A stretch of 52,273 bases of DNA from Gemmiger sp. (lineage in GTDB: Bacteria > Bacillota > Clostridia > Oscillospirales > Ruminococcaceae). The stretch spans positions 1 through 52,273 of the forward strand of contig JAQUSS010000005.1 of NCBI GenBank assembly GCA_028710135.1. The letters are read 5' to 3'. The notes under the pieces were generated by a model. It did no database searches. It had not been told where the DNA came from and worked only from the letters and a program-made list of their open reading frames with translations. This document shows positions 40,892 through 49,477 of the stretch, one piece after another; positions within the stretch are counted from its first letter, which is position 1, and every line of letters starts with the position of its first letter. The position numbers and the translations under genes are program-made.

Positions 40892-42055
40892 TTACAGCTT
40901 TACCTGGTAAATTGCCGGCTTGCCGTCCTTATCGGAGGTAAACAGCAGCCGTTTGCCATCCCCGGTAAAGCAGGGGTGGGGGTGGGCATCCTGGGGGGAA
41001 CCATGCGCCGCCGTCCAGGAGGTACCGTGCCAGCAAAGGGGTATCTCCTTGCGGGTGGCAATATCCACCAGGTAGATAAAATTGTTGCGCACAGCCTGGC
41101 TATCCCCCTGCTGCCCTTGCAGGTGGATGGGGGTATCGCTGCCCTGGCAATCGCCCGCAAAATATTGCATTTGTGGGTCGCAGATAAAATGGGCATAGGG
41201 CTGGCAGGGCATCAGGGTTTCCTCTTTTAGGGTGGCGGGGTTCATCAGGCAGATGGCTTCCTCCTGCGCGCCGGTTGTTTCGCGCCGCACATAGGCAAAC
41301 TGGTGGCCATCGGGCATCCAAAACTCGTGGGTGATAATCAAATCGCTCGGCTGTTGGCGGGCGCAGCGGTAGTTGCTGCCATCGCTTTGCACCAGCCACA
41401 GGCGGGCATCGATCATATCATAGGGGCCCTCGTGGCAAAACAGGATGGTATCGGGGTCGTGCGGGCGAAGCTGGGCGTGGCCAAACCAGCAGTGGTCCAC
41501 CACCACCACATGGCTTTTGCCGGTAAGGGTATCCAGGTAAACAATGTGGCAAAGGGGCTTTGCCGCGCAGACGATGGGGAAGAATTCCCAGCCCTTTTTG
41601 CCGGTTAAATCGGGCAGGGTATCGCGCCGGGTTTCGGCCAAAACCAGAAAATGGTTGTCCTCGCTGGTGCCCCAGTTGCCGCAGTTCCAGCCATCGGCGG
41701 CGCGGTAAAGGCAGGTGCGCGCCAGGGTTGCCACATCCACCTTCCACAGTGCGTTGCCCTGCTGGTAAATTACCGCCTTGTCATCGGCGGTAATCAGCCC
41801 GCCGTAATCCTCCAAACTGGGGCCTTCGGTCAATTGCAGGGCATCGCCGGTATCCAAATCCATCAGGTATAGCTGGCGCTCGCCGTTAAGCTCGGCGCAG
41901 TACAGCAGCTTTTTGCCATCCGCGGTTGTCATCCGGTTATAAAAATACATATGGTGGCAGGTGTGGTCCGGCTCGGTAAGGCGGGTTACCTCGTGCCCGG
42001 TGTAGGGGTCAAGGTAGGTGGTGGCGTGGTTGTGCAGGATGGTTCCGATAGACAT
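40892..42055 (-). CDS. PL22 oligogalacturonate lyase
   Basis: This 387-aa protein matches PL22 (Ogl) in length and motifs: YLDPYTGHEVTRLTEPDHTCHHMYFYN, then LNGERQLYLMDLDTGDALQLTEG. The metal site is visible as His243 in THEFWMPDG and Gln355, His358 and His360 in QDAHPHP, the same spacing as the Mn-binding set of characterised Ogl. It cleaves unsaturated oligogalacturonates to 4-deoxy-5-ketouronates in the cytoplasm. There is no signal peptide. GGAAGTG precedes the ATG, whose first base overlaps the TAA stop of the upstream lyase-esterase gene. No downstream keto-uronate genes (KduI, KduD) are in the window. Confidence 0.93.
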   Translation of the reverse strand: MSIGTILHNHATTYLDPYTGHEVTRLTEPDHTCHHMYFYNRMTTADGKKLLYCAELNGERQLYLMDLDTGDALQLTEGPSLEDYGGLITADDKAVIYQQGNALWKVDVATLARTCLYRAADGWNCGNWGTSEDNHFLVLAETRRDTLPDLTGKKGWEFFPIVCAAKPLCHIVYLDTLTGKSHVVVVDHCWFGHAQLRPHDPDTILFCHEGPYDMIDARLWLVQSDGSNYRCARQQPSDLIITHEFWMPDGHQFAYVRRETTGAQEEAICLMNPATLKEETLMPCQPYAHFICDPQMQYFAGDCQGSDTPIHLQGQQGDSQAVRNNFIYLVDIATRKEIPLCWHGTSWTAAHGSPQDAHPHPCFTGDGKRLLFTSDKDGKPAIYQVKL

Positions 42056-45000
42056 TATAATACACTTCCATTCTGATTGATAAGGTTTTTAAAAAATTGC
42101 AAACGTGGGTCGGCCGTGGTGGCCAGCAGGCGGGCAAATTCGGCGGCAAAGCGGGTGGCACCGGCAAGCTGTAGGTGCGCGTTATCTTGGCAACCTTGGG
42201 CCAGGTTGCTTTGCGGGTAGGCCCCGGGTTCTAACCACAAAAACAAATTTTTGGTGCGCAGCGGCCCGGCCTGTTGGCAGAGCGCGGCGGTGGCGGCCCC
42301 CATATCCAGGTAGGGGATATCCTCGGCGGCGGCAAGCGCCGCCATGGCCGCGCGGTAGGGGGCAAAGCTGGCAGGGCAATGGCCGCTGCCATCAAATTCA
42401 CGCAAAGCAATGGGCGAAACCAAAATGCACTGTGCGCCCTTTTGGCGGGCGGCATCCAGGTAGGGGCGCAAGGCGGCGGCAAAATGCTCGGGGGCGGTGT
42501 ACCGCTCGGGCTTTTGGGCGTAGGCATCGTTGTGGGCAAACTGCACCACCAAAAAATCGCCGGGGCGCAGGTGGGCGGCAATATCGTCCAGCCGGCCTTC
42601 CTCCCGGAAGGTGCGGCTGCTGCGCCCTGCCATGGCGCAGTTATCAATCGTAAGGGCGGGCAGGCGGTACTGCACCTCCTGCGGGTAGGGGCAATCGGCC
42701 CGGTGGGCGGTGTGGCAGAGCGCCGCGCCCGCAAACTGCTGCCAAAGCTGCTGGCCCCAGCCGCACTGGGGCGCGCTGCTGCCCGGGTAGCTTTGCATGG
42801 TGGAATCCCCCGCAAGGTAGAGGGTGGGGGCATTGCCGAGTTGGGGCAGCACCCCATCAAACGCCATATCGCGGGCATAGTAAAAGCTGGGGTACACCGG
42901 CTGGTTATAGCAATTGTTTTGCCAGGCAATGCCGCAGCGGTACTGCGCGTCCTGCATCAGGGTGAACAGCTTATGGTGGGTCAGCTCGGTGGTGGTGTAA
43001 ATGCGGATGGCGGTATCATCCGCCTTGCGCAATAGTAGTTCCTCCCGGAAATCGCCCAGCACATCGGCAATTAGGCAGGGGTTGCCCTTGGTGCCGTTGT
43101 TGGTGGCGGTAGCGTGGGGGCGCAGCAGGCAGCCGCGCTGTAAATCGTGGATGGCACCGCACTTGGCTTCGTGCAGGTAATCCTGCCCATCTATAATCTG
43201 GGTGGAAAGGTCGCCCGCCCAATAGATGCGGGCGTTGGTGCCGGGGGCCGGCAGGCCAAGGGGCTTGCCGTGGCAATCGAGCAGTTCGTTCACCCACACC
43301 TGTAGCCCCCGCACCCCGGGCACCACATCGCCCACCATGCAGCGGCCAAGGTCCTCCTCCGCATATTCGCCAAAATAGGCTTGGCCGGTTTCGGCATCCC
43401 GCAGGGCGTAGCCGTAGGGGGCGTTCTCAGCCCCTTCAAACACATTAAAAATTTCAAGGCCGGGGCGGTCAGGGTCAATATCGGCCACCTGCATGGCATC
43501 GCCATGGCCAAATTTGGCGCACCGGCCATCGGGCAAGGCCCCATAGCTGGAGTAGAGCAGGCTGCCATCGTGGTCAATCACCGCGGCACCGTACACAATT
43601 TCCATGCAGCCATCCCCATCCACATCGGCGGCGGAAAGGCTGTGGTTGCCCTGGCCTGCCAGCCTGCCAAACACAGGGTCGGCACCCTCGGCGGTATGTG
43701 GGGTGTTATGAAAGGGGTTGGACATTGGCACAAAGCCGGAATCTACCCGCCAAACCTCGTGGAAATGGCCGGAGAAAAAATCGTAGGCCGCCACGGCCGT
43801 GCGGGTGTAGTAGCCCCGGCAAACAATCAGGTAGGGGCGCTTGCCATCAAGGTAGGCAACCCCCGAAAGGAAACGGTCTACCCGGTTGCAGGGCTCGATG
43901 CGGGGCATGGCATAATCGCCCCAAAGCAGGCCATCGTCCACGCGCGGGAAGGGGAAGGGGATGGTTTGCCGCTCGGCACCCGTGCCATCGAACATACTCA
44001 GGTATTCGGGGCCTTGGTAGATAAAGCCTTCAAATTGATCCAACCGGTTTTTGGGGCTGCGGCCCGGGGCGTAAACGTTGATAAAATAATCCGCTAGGGC
44101 CTCGGCATCGGCGCTGCTAAGGGGGTAGGCGTGGGTTACCGGGATGCCAAAGCATTCCTCCAGGGTGGGGGGCCAGCGGCCCGCCACTACCTCGGGGTGG
44201 TGTTGCCAGGCGCGGAAGGTTGCGGCCAAATGGGCGCGGTATTCGGCGGCAGAGCAGGCGTAGGCATCGGTGTGGGCATACCCGGCGGCAAGGTCTGCCG
44301 GGGGCATGGTGATATACCGTGTTTCCAGGGCGGTGCCATCGGGTGCATAGCGGGTGATGCGGGTGCCGGGGGCGGTTTTCACGGCCATCTCGGCACGGCC
44401 ATCGCCGTCAAAATCGTACACCATAAACTGGGTGTAATGGGCGCCCGCCCGGATGTTTGGCCCCATATCCAGCCGCCAAAGCAGCGTGCCATCCAGCTTA
44501 TAGCAATCTATCAGGCAGTGCCCGGTGTAGCCCTTGATGGAAACATCCTGCGAATTATCAGGGTCCCACTTCACAAAATACTCGTACTCGCCATCGCCAT
44601 CCACATCGCCAACGCTCATATCGTTGGCATGGTAGCAATAGGGCTGCCCGGCGGGGGTAACCCCACCGGCGGGGCGGGTGAGGGGGAGGTCGTAATAGCC
44701 CTTTTGCCAGGGGCGCACCGGGCGGCAGGCGGGGTATTCCACCCCGGCAAACACCGGGGCCACCGCATAGCAATCCGCCGCGGTGCCGGTGGCATCCAGG
44801 TAGTTGGTGCTATCGGTAACCAGCGCCAACCGGGTGCCGTTTTTATAAAGGGCAAAATCCATACCGGCTAGGCCGGTGGGGGTGTAGCCTGCGGCCTCGG
44901 TTTTAAAAAAGCGCCAGCTGATAAAAACGCCGGTGTTGGCCTTTACCGCAACCAGCCCGCGGGATAGTGCCTCCAACTGGGGGGCCAATACCCGGGCAAC

Positions 45001-45258
45001 CGGGGTTTTGCAGGGGGCGGTGCATTCGATAACCGCGCCGGTGGCATCCAGTGCCTCCAAAATTAGGTGATAAGGCCGGTGGGTGGAGCGTTTGAAGGTA
45101 TAGCCGGTTGCTTCGGCAGGCAGGGTGGCCGCAATTTTAAACTGCGCGGTGGCCGTTGCCCGGTCAGACCATTTCAGCCGGTATTGCGCCGCTTGCGGCA
45201 GGGGCTGCCAGGCTAGGGTAATGCTTTGGGGGCTTACGCTGGTGATGGTAAGGTTCAT
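42055..45258 (-). CDS. PL11 rhamnogalacturonan lyase fused to CE12 rhamnogalacturonan acetylesterase
   Basis: This 1067-aa protein joins two pectin enzymes. Residues 1-75 form a fibronectin-like domain; about 80-805 match PL11 rhamnogalacturonan lyases, including YYDLPLTRPAGGVTP, DMSVGDVDGDGEYE and GAHYTQFMVYDFDGDG, with repeated Asp-rich calcium loops. From about 810 a SGNH esterase begins: YLAGDSTMQSY (Ser819), NCAMAGRSSRTF, VVQFAHND and the final Asp-x-x-His (DNAHLQLAG), as in CE12 acetylesterases. Together they would deacetylate and cleave RG-I backbone fragments. It lacks a signal peptide, so it acts in the cytoplasm like B. subtilis YesX rather than secreted YesW. GAGGAA precedes the ATG. 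In B. subtilis the two activities are separate genes (YesX and YesT/YesY). Confidence 0.92.
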   Translation of the reverse strand: MNLTITSVSPQSITLAWQPLPQAAQYRLKWSDRATATAQFKIAATLPAEATGYTFKRSTHRPYHLILEALDATGAVIECTAPCKTPVARVLAPQLEALSRGLVAVKANTGVFISWRFFKTEAAGYTPTGLAGMDFALYKNGTRLALVTDSTNYLDATGTAADCYAVAPVFAGVEYPACRPVRPWQKGYYDLPLTRPAGGVTPAGQPYCYHANDMSVGDVDGDGEYEYFVKWDPDNSQDVSIKGYTGHCLIDCYKLDGTLLWRLDMGPNIRAGAHYTQFMVYDFDGDGRAEMAVKTAPGTRITRYAPDGTALETRYITMPPADLAAGYAHTDAYACSAAEYRAHLAATFRAWQHHPEVVAGRWPPTLEECFGIPVTHAYPLSSADAEALADYFINVYAPGRSPKNRLDQFEGFIYQGPEYLSMFDGTGAERQTIPFPFPRVDDGLLWGDYAMPRIEPCNRVDRFLSGVAYLDGKRPYLIVCRGYYTRTAVAAYDFFSGHFHEVWRVDSGFVPMSNPFHNTPHTAEGADPVFGRLAGQGNHSLSAADVDGDGCMEIVYGAAVIDHDGSLLYSSYGALPDGRCAKFGHGDAMQVADIDPDRPGLEIFNVFEGAENAPYGYALRDAETGQAYFGEYAEEDLGRCMVGDVVPGVRGLQVWVNELLDCHGKPLGLPAPGTNARIYWAGDLSTQIIDGQDYLHEAKCGAIHDLQRGCLLRPHATATNNGTKGNPCLIADVLGDFREELLLRKADDTAIRIYTTTELTHHKLFTLMQDAQYRCGIAWQNNCYNQPVYPSFYYARDMAFDGVLPQLGNAPTLYLAGDSTMQSYPGSSAPQCGWGQQLWQQFAGAALCHTAHRADCPYPQEVQYRLPALTIDNCAMAGRSSRTFREEGRLDDIAAHLRPGDFLVVQFAHNDAYAQKPERYTAPEHFAAALRPYLDAARQKGAQCILVSPIALREFDGSGHCPASFAPYRAAMAALAAAEDIPYLDMGAATAALCQQAGPLRTKNLFLWLEPGAYPQSNLAQGCQDNAHLQLAGATRFAAEFARLLATTADPRLQFFKNLINQNGSVL

Positions 45259-45290
45259 GGTGGGTTCCTCGGTTCCAATAAATTTGTGCC

Positions 45291-45330
45291 CGGTGTGGCC
45301 CGGTGTGGCCCGGTATGGCCCGGTATGGCC
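45291..45330. repeat. Four 10-bp tandem repeats upstream of the PL11 gene
   Basis: CGGTGTGGCC occurs twice and then CGGTATGGCC twice, end to end, 33-72 bases before the PL11-CE12 ATG. On the gene's strand it reads as GGCCATACCG/GGCCACACCG units. The period is near one turn of the helix, so a bound protein would see four sites on one face. It is upstream of the ribosome binding site and could contain a regulator site. Confidence 0.75.
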
Positions 45331-45410
45331 TAAGGCGCGGCGGCCCTTACCCCCGGCGGGCAGGCGGCGGGGGGCTTAGCGTATAAGGGGGCGGTACCGG
45401 CGGTATCCGC

Positions 45411-45446
45411 AAAAAAGGCGCCGCAAAACGGCATTGCAGCGCCTTT
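45411..45446 (-). terminator. Terminator after the second binding-protein gene
   Basis: On the - strand AAAGGCGC pairs with GCGCCTTT after one mismatch, with an inner GC/GC pair, and ends in a T-run (45416-45411). It lies 21 bases after the binding-protein stop and separates it from the PL11-CE12 operon. Confidence 0.8.
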
Positions 45447-45466
45447 ATAGAAGCTATAAGTTTTGG

Positions 45467-47053
45467 TTACCCGGCGCTGGCAAGCTGGTTTACTTCCTCA
45501 ATAAGCTGGGTGCCGCCACGGTCGTTCCACTGCTGGAACGCACTCTCCAAACCGGCATCGTCAATCTGGCCGCAGATGTACTGGGTGCGCGCATCGTCCA
45601 AAATTTGGTCGATGTCGGTGCCAACCTCGGCGTACACGCTGGAGTTTGCCAGGTAGCCCGCTGCGGGGTTCATCACAGCGTACTGCTCGTTGTAGGCGTA
45701 CATTTCGTCCTGCTTGAGGTCGCTTTCCCGCTTTTCAAGGGCCAAATCGGGGGAAGCAAGGTTCGGAATGTAGGCAACCGTCTGGTTCAGGCCAATGTTG
45801 GCGTGCTGCGAAACCTCCAGGTTGGGGTCAAGCACAACGTTGCCGTTCTCGTTCAGGGTATAGTCGATGCCCTCAATGCCAAAATCGGCAAGCTCCATCA
45901 TTTTGGGGTCGCACATTTTGTCCAGGAAATGGAGGCAGTTCTTGAGGTCTTCCTCGGTTTTGGCACCCGATTTGGTGATGACGTAGAAGCCGTTGTACCC
46001 GGTGGTGGCCAGGGTGCGGGCCTCGCTGGTGGCATCCTTGGCAATGGGGCCAACCATCGTCATGGTGGCGGTGGTGGTGGGGTCGGTCACGCTTTTTACA
46101 TCGTTATCGGTGTAGTAGTTCCAAATGCGCTTGGCGCTATCCATAACATCAATGAACACGCCCGATTCACCCTTTTTGCAGCCATCGCTCCAGGTGCTGG
46201 TATCTACGGTTGCCCAGTCGGGGCGCACCAGGCCATCGGTGTAAATTTTGTGCATCCACTCCAGGGCTTCTTTATATTCGGCCGTTTGGTGAACGGGGGT
46301 GTACTTGCCATCTTCCTCCACCCAAAGGTTGCCAACGCCAAACCAGGTTTGCATAATATCCCACGGGCCAGTGTATTTGGTCATTTCCAGGCCGTAGGTA
46401 TCGTCCTGGCCGTTTCCATCGGGGTCCTCGTAGGTAAACTTGTACAGCATATTGTAAACGTCTTCAATGGTTTTGGGGGCCTCGGTAATGCCAACGTTCT
46501 CCGCCCAGTCGGTGCGGTAGGAGAAGCCGTACCGCCCAATGGCGCGGGCACGGTACACGGCAATCACCTGGCCGTCTACCGTCAGGCTTTTCAGCACGTT
46601 CTCGTTGGCCTGGGCAAGGTTGGGGTAGCTTTCGGCATCCTTCAAATAATCGGTCAAATCCCAGAAGGCACCCTTTTTGGCGGCATCAATCACGTTGGCG
46701 GTCAAAAGGCCGGGGCAGGTTAAAATCATGGGCATATTGTCTTTATCCATCAGGGTCAGGCCCAGCTTATCCTTGTAGGTGTCGTTTGCCTCCCAGCGGA
46801 ACTCAAGTTCGGTGTTGGTGTACTCCTGGCATTTTTGGATGACCTGGTCGGAGCCATTGTTGGCAAGGTCGGTGCCGTAGTAAGAGGGCAGCATGAACGA
46901 AATTTTTGCCGGGGCGGCGGCTGCCGTGGAAGAGGCCGTGTCGGTGGTGGCGGCGCTGGATGCCGAGCTTGCGGGGGTGCTGCTGCCGGAACACCCGGCC
47001 AGCAGCCCGGCGGCCATTGTGCCCGCCATGAGCATAGAAATTGCTTTTTTCAT
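45467..47053 (-). CDS. Second LplA-type solute-binding lipoprotein
   Basis: This 528-aa protein starts with a lipoprotein signal peptide (KKAISMLMAGTMAAGLLAGC, lipobox LLAGC) and Ser/Ala/Thr linker, followed by a family 1 extracellular binding domain (PAKISFMLPSYYGTDLAN, then YGFSYRTDWAENVGI). It should capture oligosaccharides for the permeases encoded upstream (47149 and 48077). The ATG at 47053 follows TTTTAGGAGG; the track start at 47290 runs back through the intergenic hairpin. Together with the importer at 16949-20742 the window has two complete sets of this type without ATPases. B. subtilis YesO is the likely functional counterpart. Confidence 0.92.
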   Translation of the reverse strand: MKKAISMLMAGTMAAGLLAGCSGSSTPASSASSAATTDTASSTAAAAPAKISFMLPSYYGTDLANNGSDQVIQKCQEYTNTELEFRWEANDTYKDKLGLTLMDKDNMPMILTCPGLLTANVIDAAKKGAFWDLTDYLKDAESYPNLAQANENVLKSLTVDGQVIAVYRARAIGRYGFSYRTDWAENVGITEAPKTIEDVYNMLYKFTYEDPDGNGQDDTYGLEMTKYTGPWDIMQTWFGVGNLWVEEDGKYTPVHQTAEYKEALEWMHKIYTDGLVRPDWATVDTSTWSDGCKKGESGVFIDVMDSAKRIWNYYTDNDVKSVTDPTTTATMTMVGPIAKDATSEARTLATTGYNGFYVITKSGAKTEEDLKNCLHFLDKMCDPKMMELADFGIEGIDYTLNENGNVVLDPNLEVSQHANIGLNQTVAYIPNLASPDLALEKRESDLKQDEMYAYNEQYAVMNPAAGYLANSSVYAEVGTDIDQILDDARTQYICGQIDDAGLESAFQQWNDRGGTQLIEEVNQLASAG

Positions 47054-47101
47054 AATCTTTCCTCCTAAAATAAATACCAAATAGCGTGTAGCTTTATTTT
47101 T

Positions 47102-47117
47102 CCGGCGTAAGCGCCGG
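47102..47117. other. Intercistronic hairpin between permease and binding-protein genes
   Basis: CCGGCG-TAAG-CGCCGG forms a compact six-bp GC stem 49 bases before the binding-protein start. Such hairpins often protect the adjacent mRNA segment and raise binding-protein levels; here that is inferred. Confidence 0.45.
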
Positions 47118-47148
47118 GGTACTACCATGGGGTTACGGGGCGCGGGGC

Positions 47149-48060
47149 TTACCCTTTTACCGAGCCTACCATCAGGCCCTGCGTAAAGTATTTTTGGATG
47201 AAGGGGTACACCACCAAAATGGGCATGGTGGCAACCACGGTGGTTGCCATTTTCACCGCCTTGGAGGGTGGCATCCCCGCTAGGCCCCAATCAAAGGTGC
47301 TATCGGTTGTAAGCGAGCTGGTTAAAAATACAATCCGCCGCAGCACAATCTGCACCACTTCCTTGGAGCTATCGCTGATGTAGAGCATGGCGTTAAAGTA
47401 GGCGTTCCAGTGGCCAACCGCGTAAAACAGCCCCACCGATGCCAACACCGGCATGGAAAGCGGCAGGATAATTTTGATAAAAATCTGCAAATCGTTGCAG
47501 CCGTCAATCCGGGCGGCCTCCTCCAGCTCGTTCGGTAAGCCCTGGAAGTAGTTTTTGATGATAATCATGTTGAAGGCGCTCATGGCACCCGGCAGCCAAA
47601 GTGCCCAAAAGGTGTTTTGCAGGTGCAAAATGTTTACCACCAAAATGTAAGCGGGGATCATACCGCCCGAAAACAGCATCGATACAATCACCATGTTGGT
47701 AACAAAATTGCGGCCCTTCAGGTAATGGCGGGATAGCGGGTAGGCCAGGGTGCAGGATACAAACATATTGATCATGGTGCCAAAAATGGTCACGATGAAG
47801 GAGTTTTTCAGCCCGCGGAACACATCCCCAGTTTTAAAAATGTACTGGTAGGCGTTGATGGAAAGGTCGTGCGGAATCAAGAAAAAGGGGCGCTCGGTCA
47901 GCTCGCGCTCGGTGGCAAAGGAACCGGCAATCACATAGATAAAGGGCAGCACCGCCAGCACGGCACAGGCGGCAATCATCACATACAAAAACACCTGCAC
48001 GGCTTGGTCGGCGGGGGTGCGCTTGATGCCGGGGCTTTTTGGCTTGGCAAGGTTCATCAT
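47149..48060 (-). CDS. LplC/YtcP-type permease, second importer
   Basis: This 303-aa permease has six predicted helices starting with VFLYVMIAACAVLAVLPFIYVIAGS, the EAA loop LEEAARIDGCNDLQIFIKIILPLSMP and the family C-terminus GLMVGSVKG. The double ATG at 48060/48057 follows GAAAGAGGG; the track start at 48123 runs into the upstream permease gene and has no ribosome binding site. It pairs with the 48077-49063 permease (17 bases apart) and the binding protein that follows. Its resemblance to the 17954-18862 permease shows the two importers belong to one family. Confidence 0.93.
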   Translation of the reverse strand: MMNLAKPKSPGIKRTPADQAVQVFLYVMIAACAVLAVLPFIYVIAGSFATERELTERPFFLIPHDLSINAYQYIFKTGDVFRGLKNSFIVTIFGTMINMFVSCTLAYPLSRHYLKGRNFVTNMVIVSMLFSGGMIPAYILVVNILHLQNTFWALWLPGAMSAFNMIIIKNYFQGLPNELEEAARIDGCNDLQIFIKIILPLSMPVLASVGLFYAVGHWNAYFNAMLYISDSSKEVVQIVLRRIVFLTSSLTTDSTFDWGLAGMPPSKAVKMATTVVATMPILVVYPFIQKYFTQGLMVGSVKG

Positions 48061-48076
48061 AACGGTTCCCTCTTTC

Positions 48077-49063
48077 TCAATATAGGCCAGATTCGCCAAA
48101 CAGCTTGGCAATCTTGTTGGCACCCAGCACCATAATCATGCTGACGATGGATTTGAACAGCCCGGCTGCCGTTGCCAGCGAATACTGCCCGTTCACAATG
48201 CCCTTGGTGTAGATGTAGGTATCAAACACATCCGAAACCGTTCGGTTCATAGAGTTTTGCATCAGGAAAATTTGCTCGTAGCCGGTGTTCAGCAGTGCGC
48301 CCACCTTCATAATCAGCATGATGACGATGGTGCCCCGGATGGCCGGCAGGGTGATGTGCCACATCAGGTTCCAGCGCCCGGCACCATCAATTTTGGCGGC
48401 CTCGTATAGCTGGGTGTCCACGCTGGAAAGTGCGGCCAGGTAGATGATGGTGCCGTAGCCGGTTTCCTTCCAGATGTTTTGGCCAACAATCATGGCGGTA
48501 AAAAGCTTGGGGTCACTCATCAAATCGGGCGCGTTGCCCTTGCCAAAAATTTGCACAAACAGGTGGTACACAACGCCATCGGTGGTGGAAAATAGCTGCA
48601 TCGTCAGGGAGGCAACAATCACGATGGAGATAAAGTGCGGGATGTATACCAGCGTTTGCGAAAACCGCTTGAACCATTTGCAGCGCAGCTCGTTGAGCAG
48701 CAGCGCCAAAATGATGGGCGCGGGGAAGGCGAACAGCAGGTTTGCCACCGAGATGGATAGGGTGTTGCGCAGCAACCGCCAAAAATCCGGCCCGGTAAGA
48801 AATTTGCGGAAGATATCCAGCCCCACAAACGGGCTTTTGATAAATGCTTCCACCATGGTATCGCCGCTGTAGGGGCTAAAATTTTCAAACGCCATAACGA
48901 GGCCGCCCATCGGCAGAAAGTTAAAGATGATCATGTACAGCACGCCGGGCACCAACAGCAGATATAGCCAGCCGTGGTTGCGCAGCGCCCGTGCCCAGGT
49001 TTCGCCCTGGTGGGTGGGCAGGGTGCGCGCGGTGCCTCCCGCTGTGCGGGTAGTTTTACCCAT
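48077..49063 (-). CDS. LplB-type permease, second importer
   Basis: This 328-aa permease begins with a Thr/Arg-rich cytosolic tail and six helices (NHGWLYLLLVPGVLYMIIFNFLPMGG first). The EAA loop is YEAAKIDGAGRWNLMWHITLPAI, where it contacts the ATPase. The ATG follows GAGGAGG. It is the first gene of the importer operon, which would be transcribed away from the YesS-like regulator gene. No clear sigma-A promoter was found in 49064-49350; AraC-type activation of a weak promoter would explain that. Confidence 0.92.
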   Translation of the reverse strand: MGKTTRTAGGTARTLPTHQGETWARALRNHGWLYLLLVPGVLYMIIFNFLPMGGLVMAFENFSPYSGDTMVEAFIKSPFVGLDIFRKFLTGPDFWRLLRNTLSISVANLLFAFPAPIILALLLNELRCKWFKRFSQTLVYIPHFISIVIVASLTMQLFSTTDGVVYHLFVQIFGKGNAPDLMSDPKLFTAMIVGQNIWKETGYGTIIYLAALSSVDTQLYEAAKIDGAGRWNLMWHITLPAIRGTIVIMLIMKVGALLNTGYEQIFLMQNSMNRTVSDVFDTYIYTKGIVNGQYSLATAAGLFKSIVSMIMVLGANKIAKLFGESGLY

Positions 49064-49270
49064 AGTTTTTCCTCCTCTGTTTTTATTGGTTACGCGGGTA
49101 AACCGGCCCGCTATGGCAAGTGCTTGCCGGGGGGCCTTCGCTTTCGTTGGTTTGATTGTACCCCGCGCGGCCCCCGCTTTACAATAATCAAAATCTAGCC
49201 GAAAATTTAGGATAATAGTGCGTAGCTGCGCTGTATTTTAAAAACAAAAAGGCAAATGCTCATTTTCTTA

Positions 49271-49313
49271 TTTTACAAAACCAATACACAAATTTTTCGA
49301 TTGTTGTGTAAAA
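49271..49313. promoter_or_regulatory. Inverted-repeat region between regulator and importer operon
   Basis: ACACAA (49286-49291) mirrors TTGTGT (49304-49309), and TTTTAC (49271-49276) mirrors GTAAAA (49308-49313). The sequence is AT-rich and lies about 210-250 bases before the importer's first gene, a plausible site for the AraC-type regulator. No match to a known box was found. Confidence 0.35.
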
Positions 49314-49350
49314 TGCACAAACAAAAGGGCTGCCGCCTGCTAAAGTAAAC

Positions 49351-49389
49351 AAAGCGGCCCGCCGGCAAAATTTGCCGGTGGGCCGCTTT
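49351..49389 (-). terminator. Terminator downstream of the YesS-like regulator
   Basis: AAAGCGGCCC-G-CCGGCAAA pairs with TTTGCCGG-T-GGGCCGCTTT as a nearly perfect 39-base palindrome. It lies 89 bases after the regulator's stop codon and is likely bidirectional. Confidence 0.85.
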
Positions 49390-49390
49390 G

Positions 49391-49466
49391 GCAATCTTGG
49401 CCATCTTAGAAATTTTCGAAATTTTTGCGATTTTGGCAATTTGGGCGGTTGTGGCGGTTTTGCCGT
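49391..49466 (-). repeat. Imperfect 9-bp repeat downstream of the regulator stop codon
   Basis: On the - strand successive 9-base units GCCCAAATT, GCCAAAATC, GCAAAAATT, TCGAAAATT, TCTAAGATG and GCCAAGATT each read Ala/Ser-Lys/Gln-Ile/Met. Several of the differences are synonymous in that frame. It lies outside the annotated coding frame and before the terminator. Confidence 0.6.
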
Positions 49467-49477
49467 TTGCCGGGGGG

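Noticed and set aside
44131-44871. 246-aa + strand ORF (and similar at 43381-44097, 42274-43035)
   Set aside because: These are Gly-rich shadows opposite the PL11 domain.
45291-45330. Short CRISPR-like array
   Set aside because: The units are 10 bp with no spacers, so this is a simple tandem repeat.
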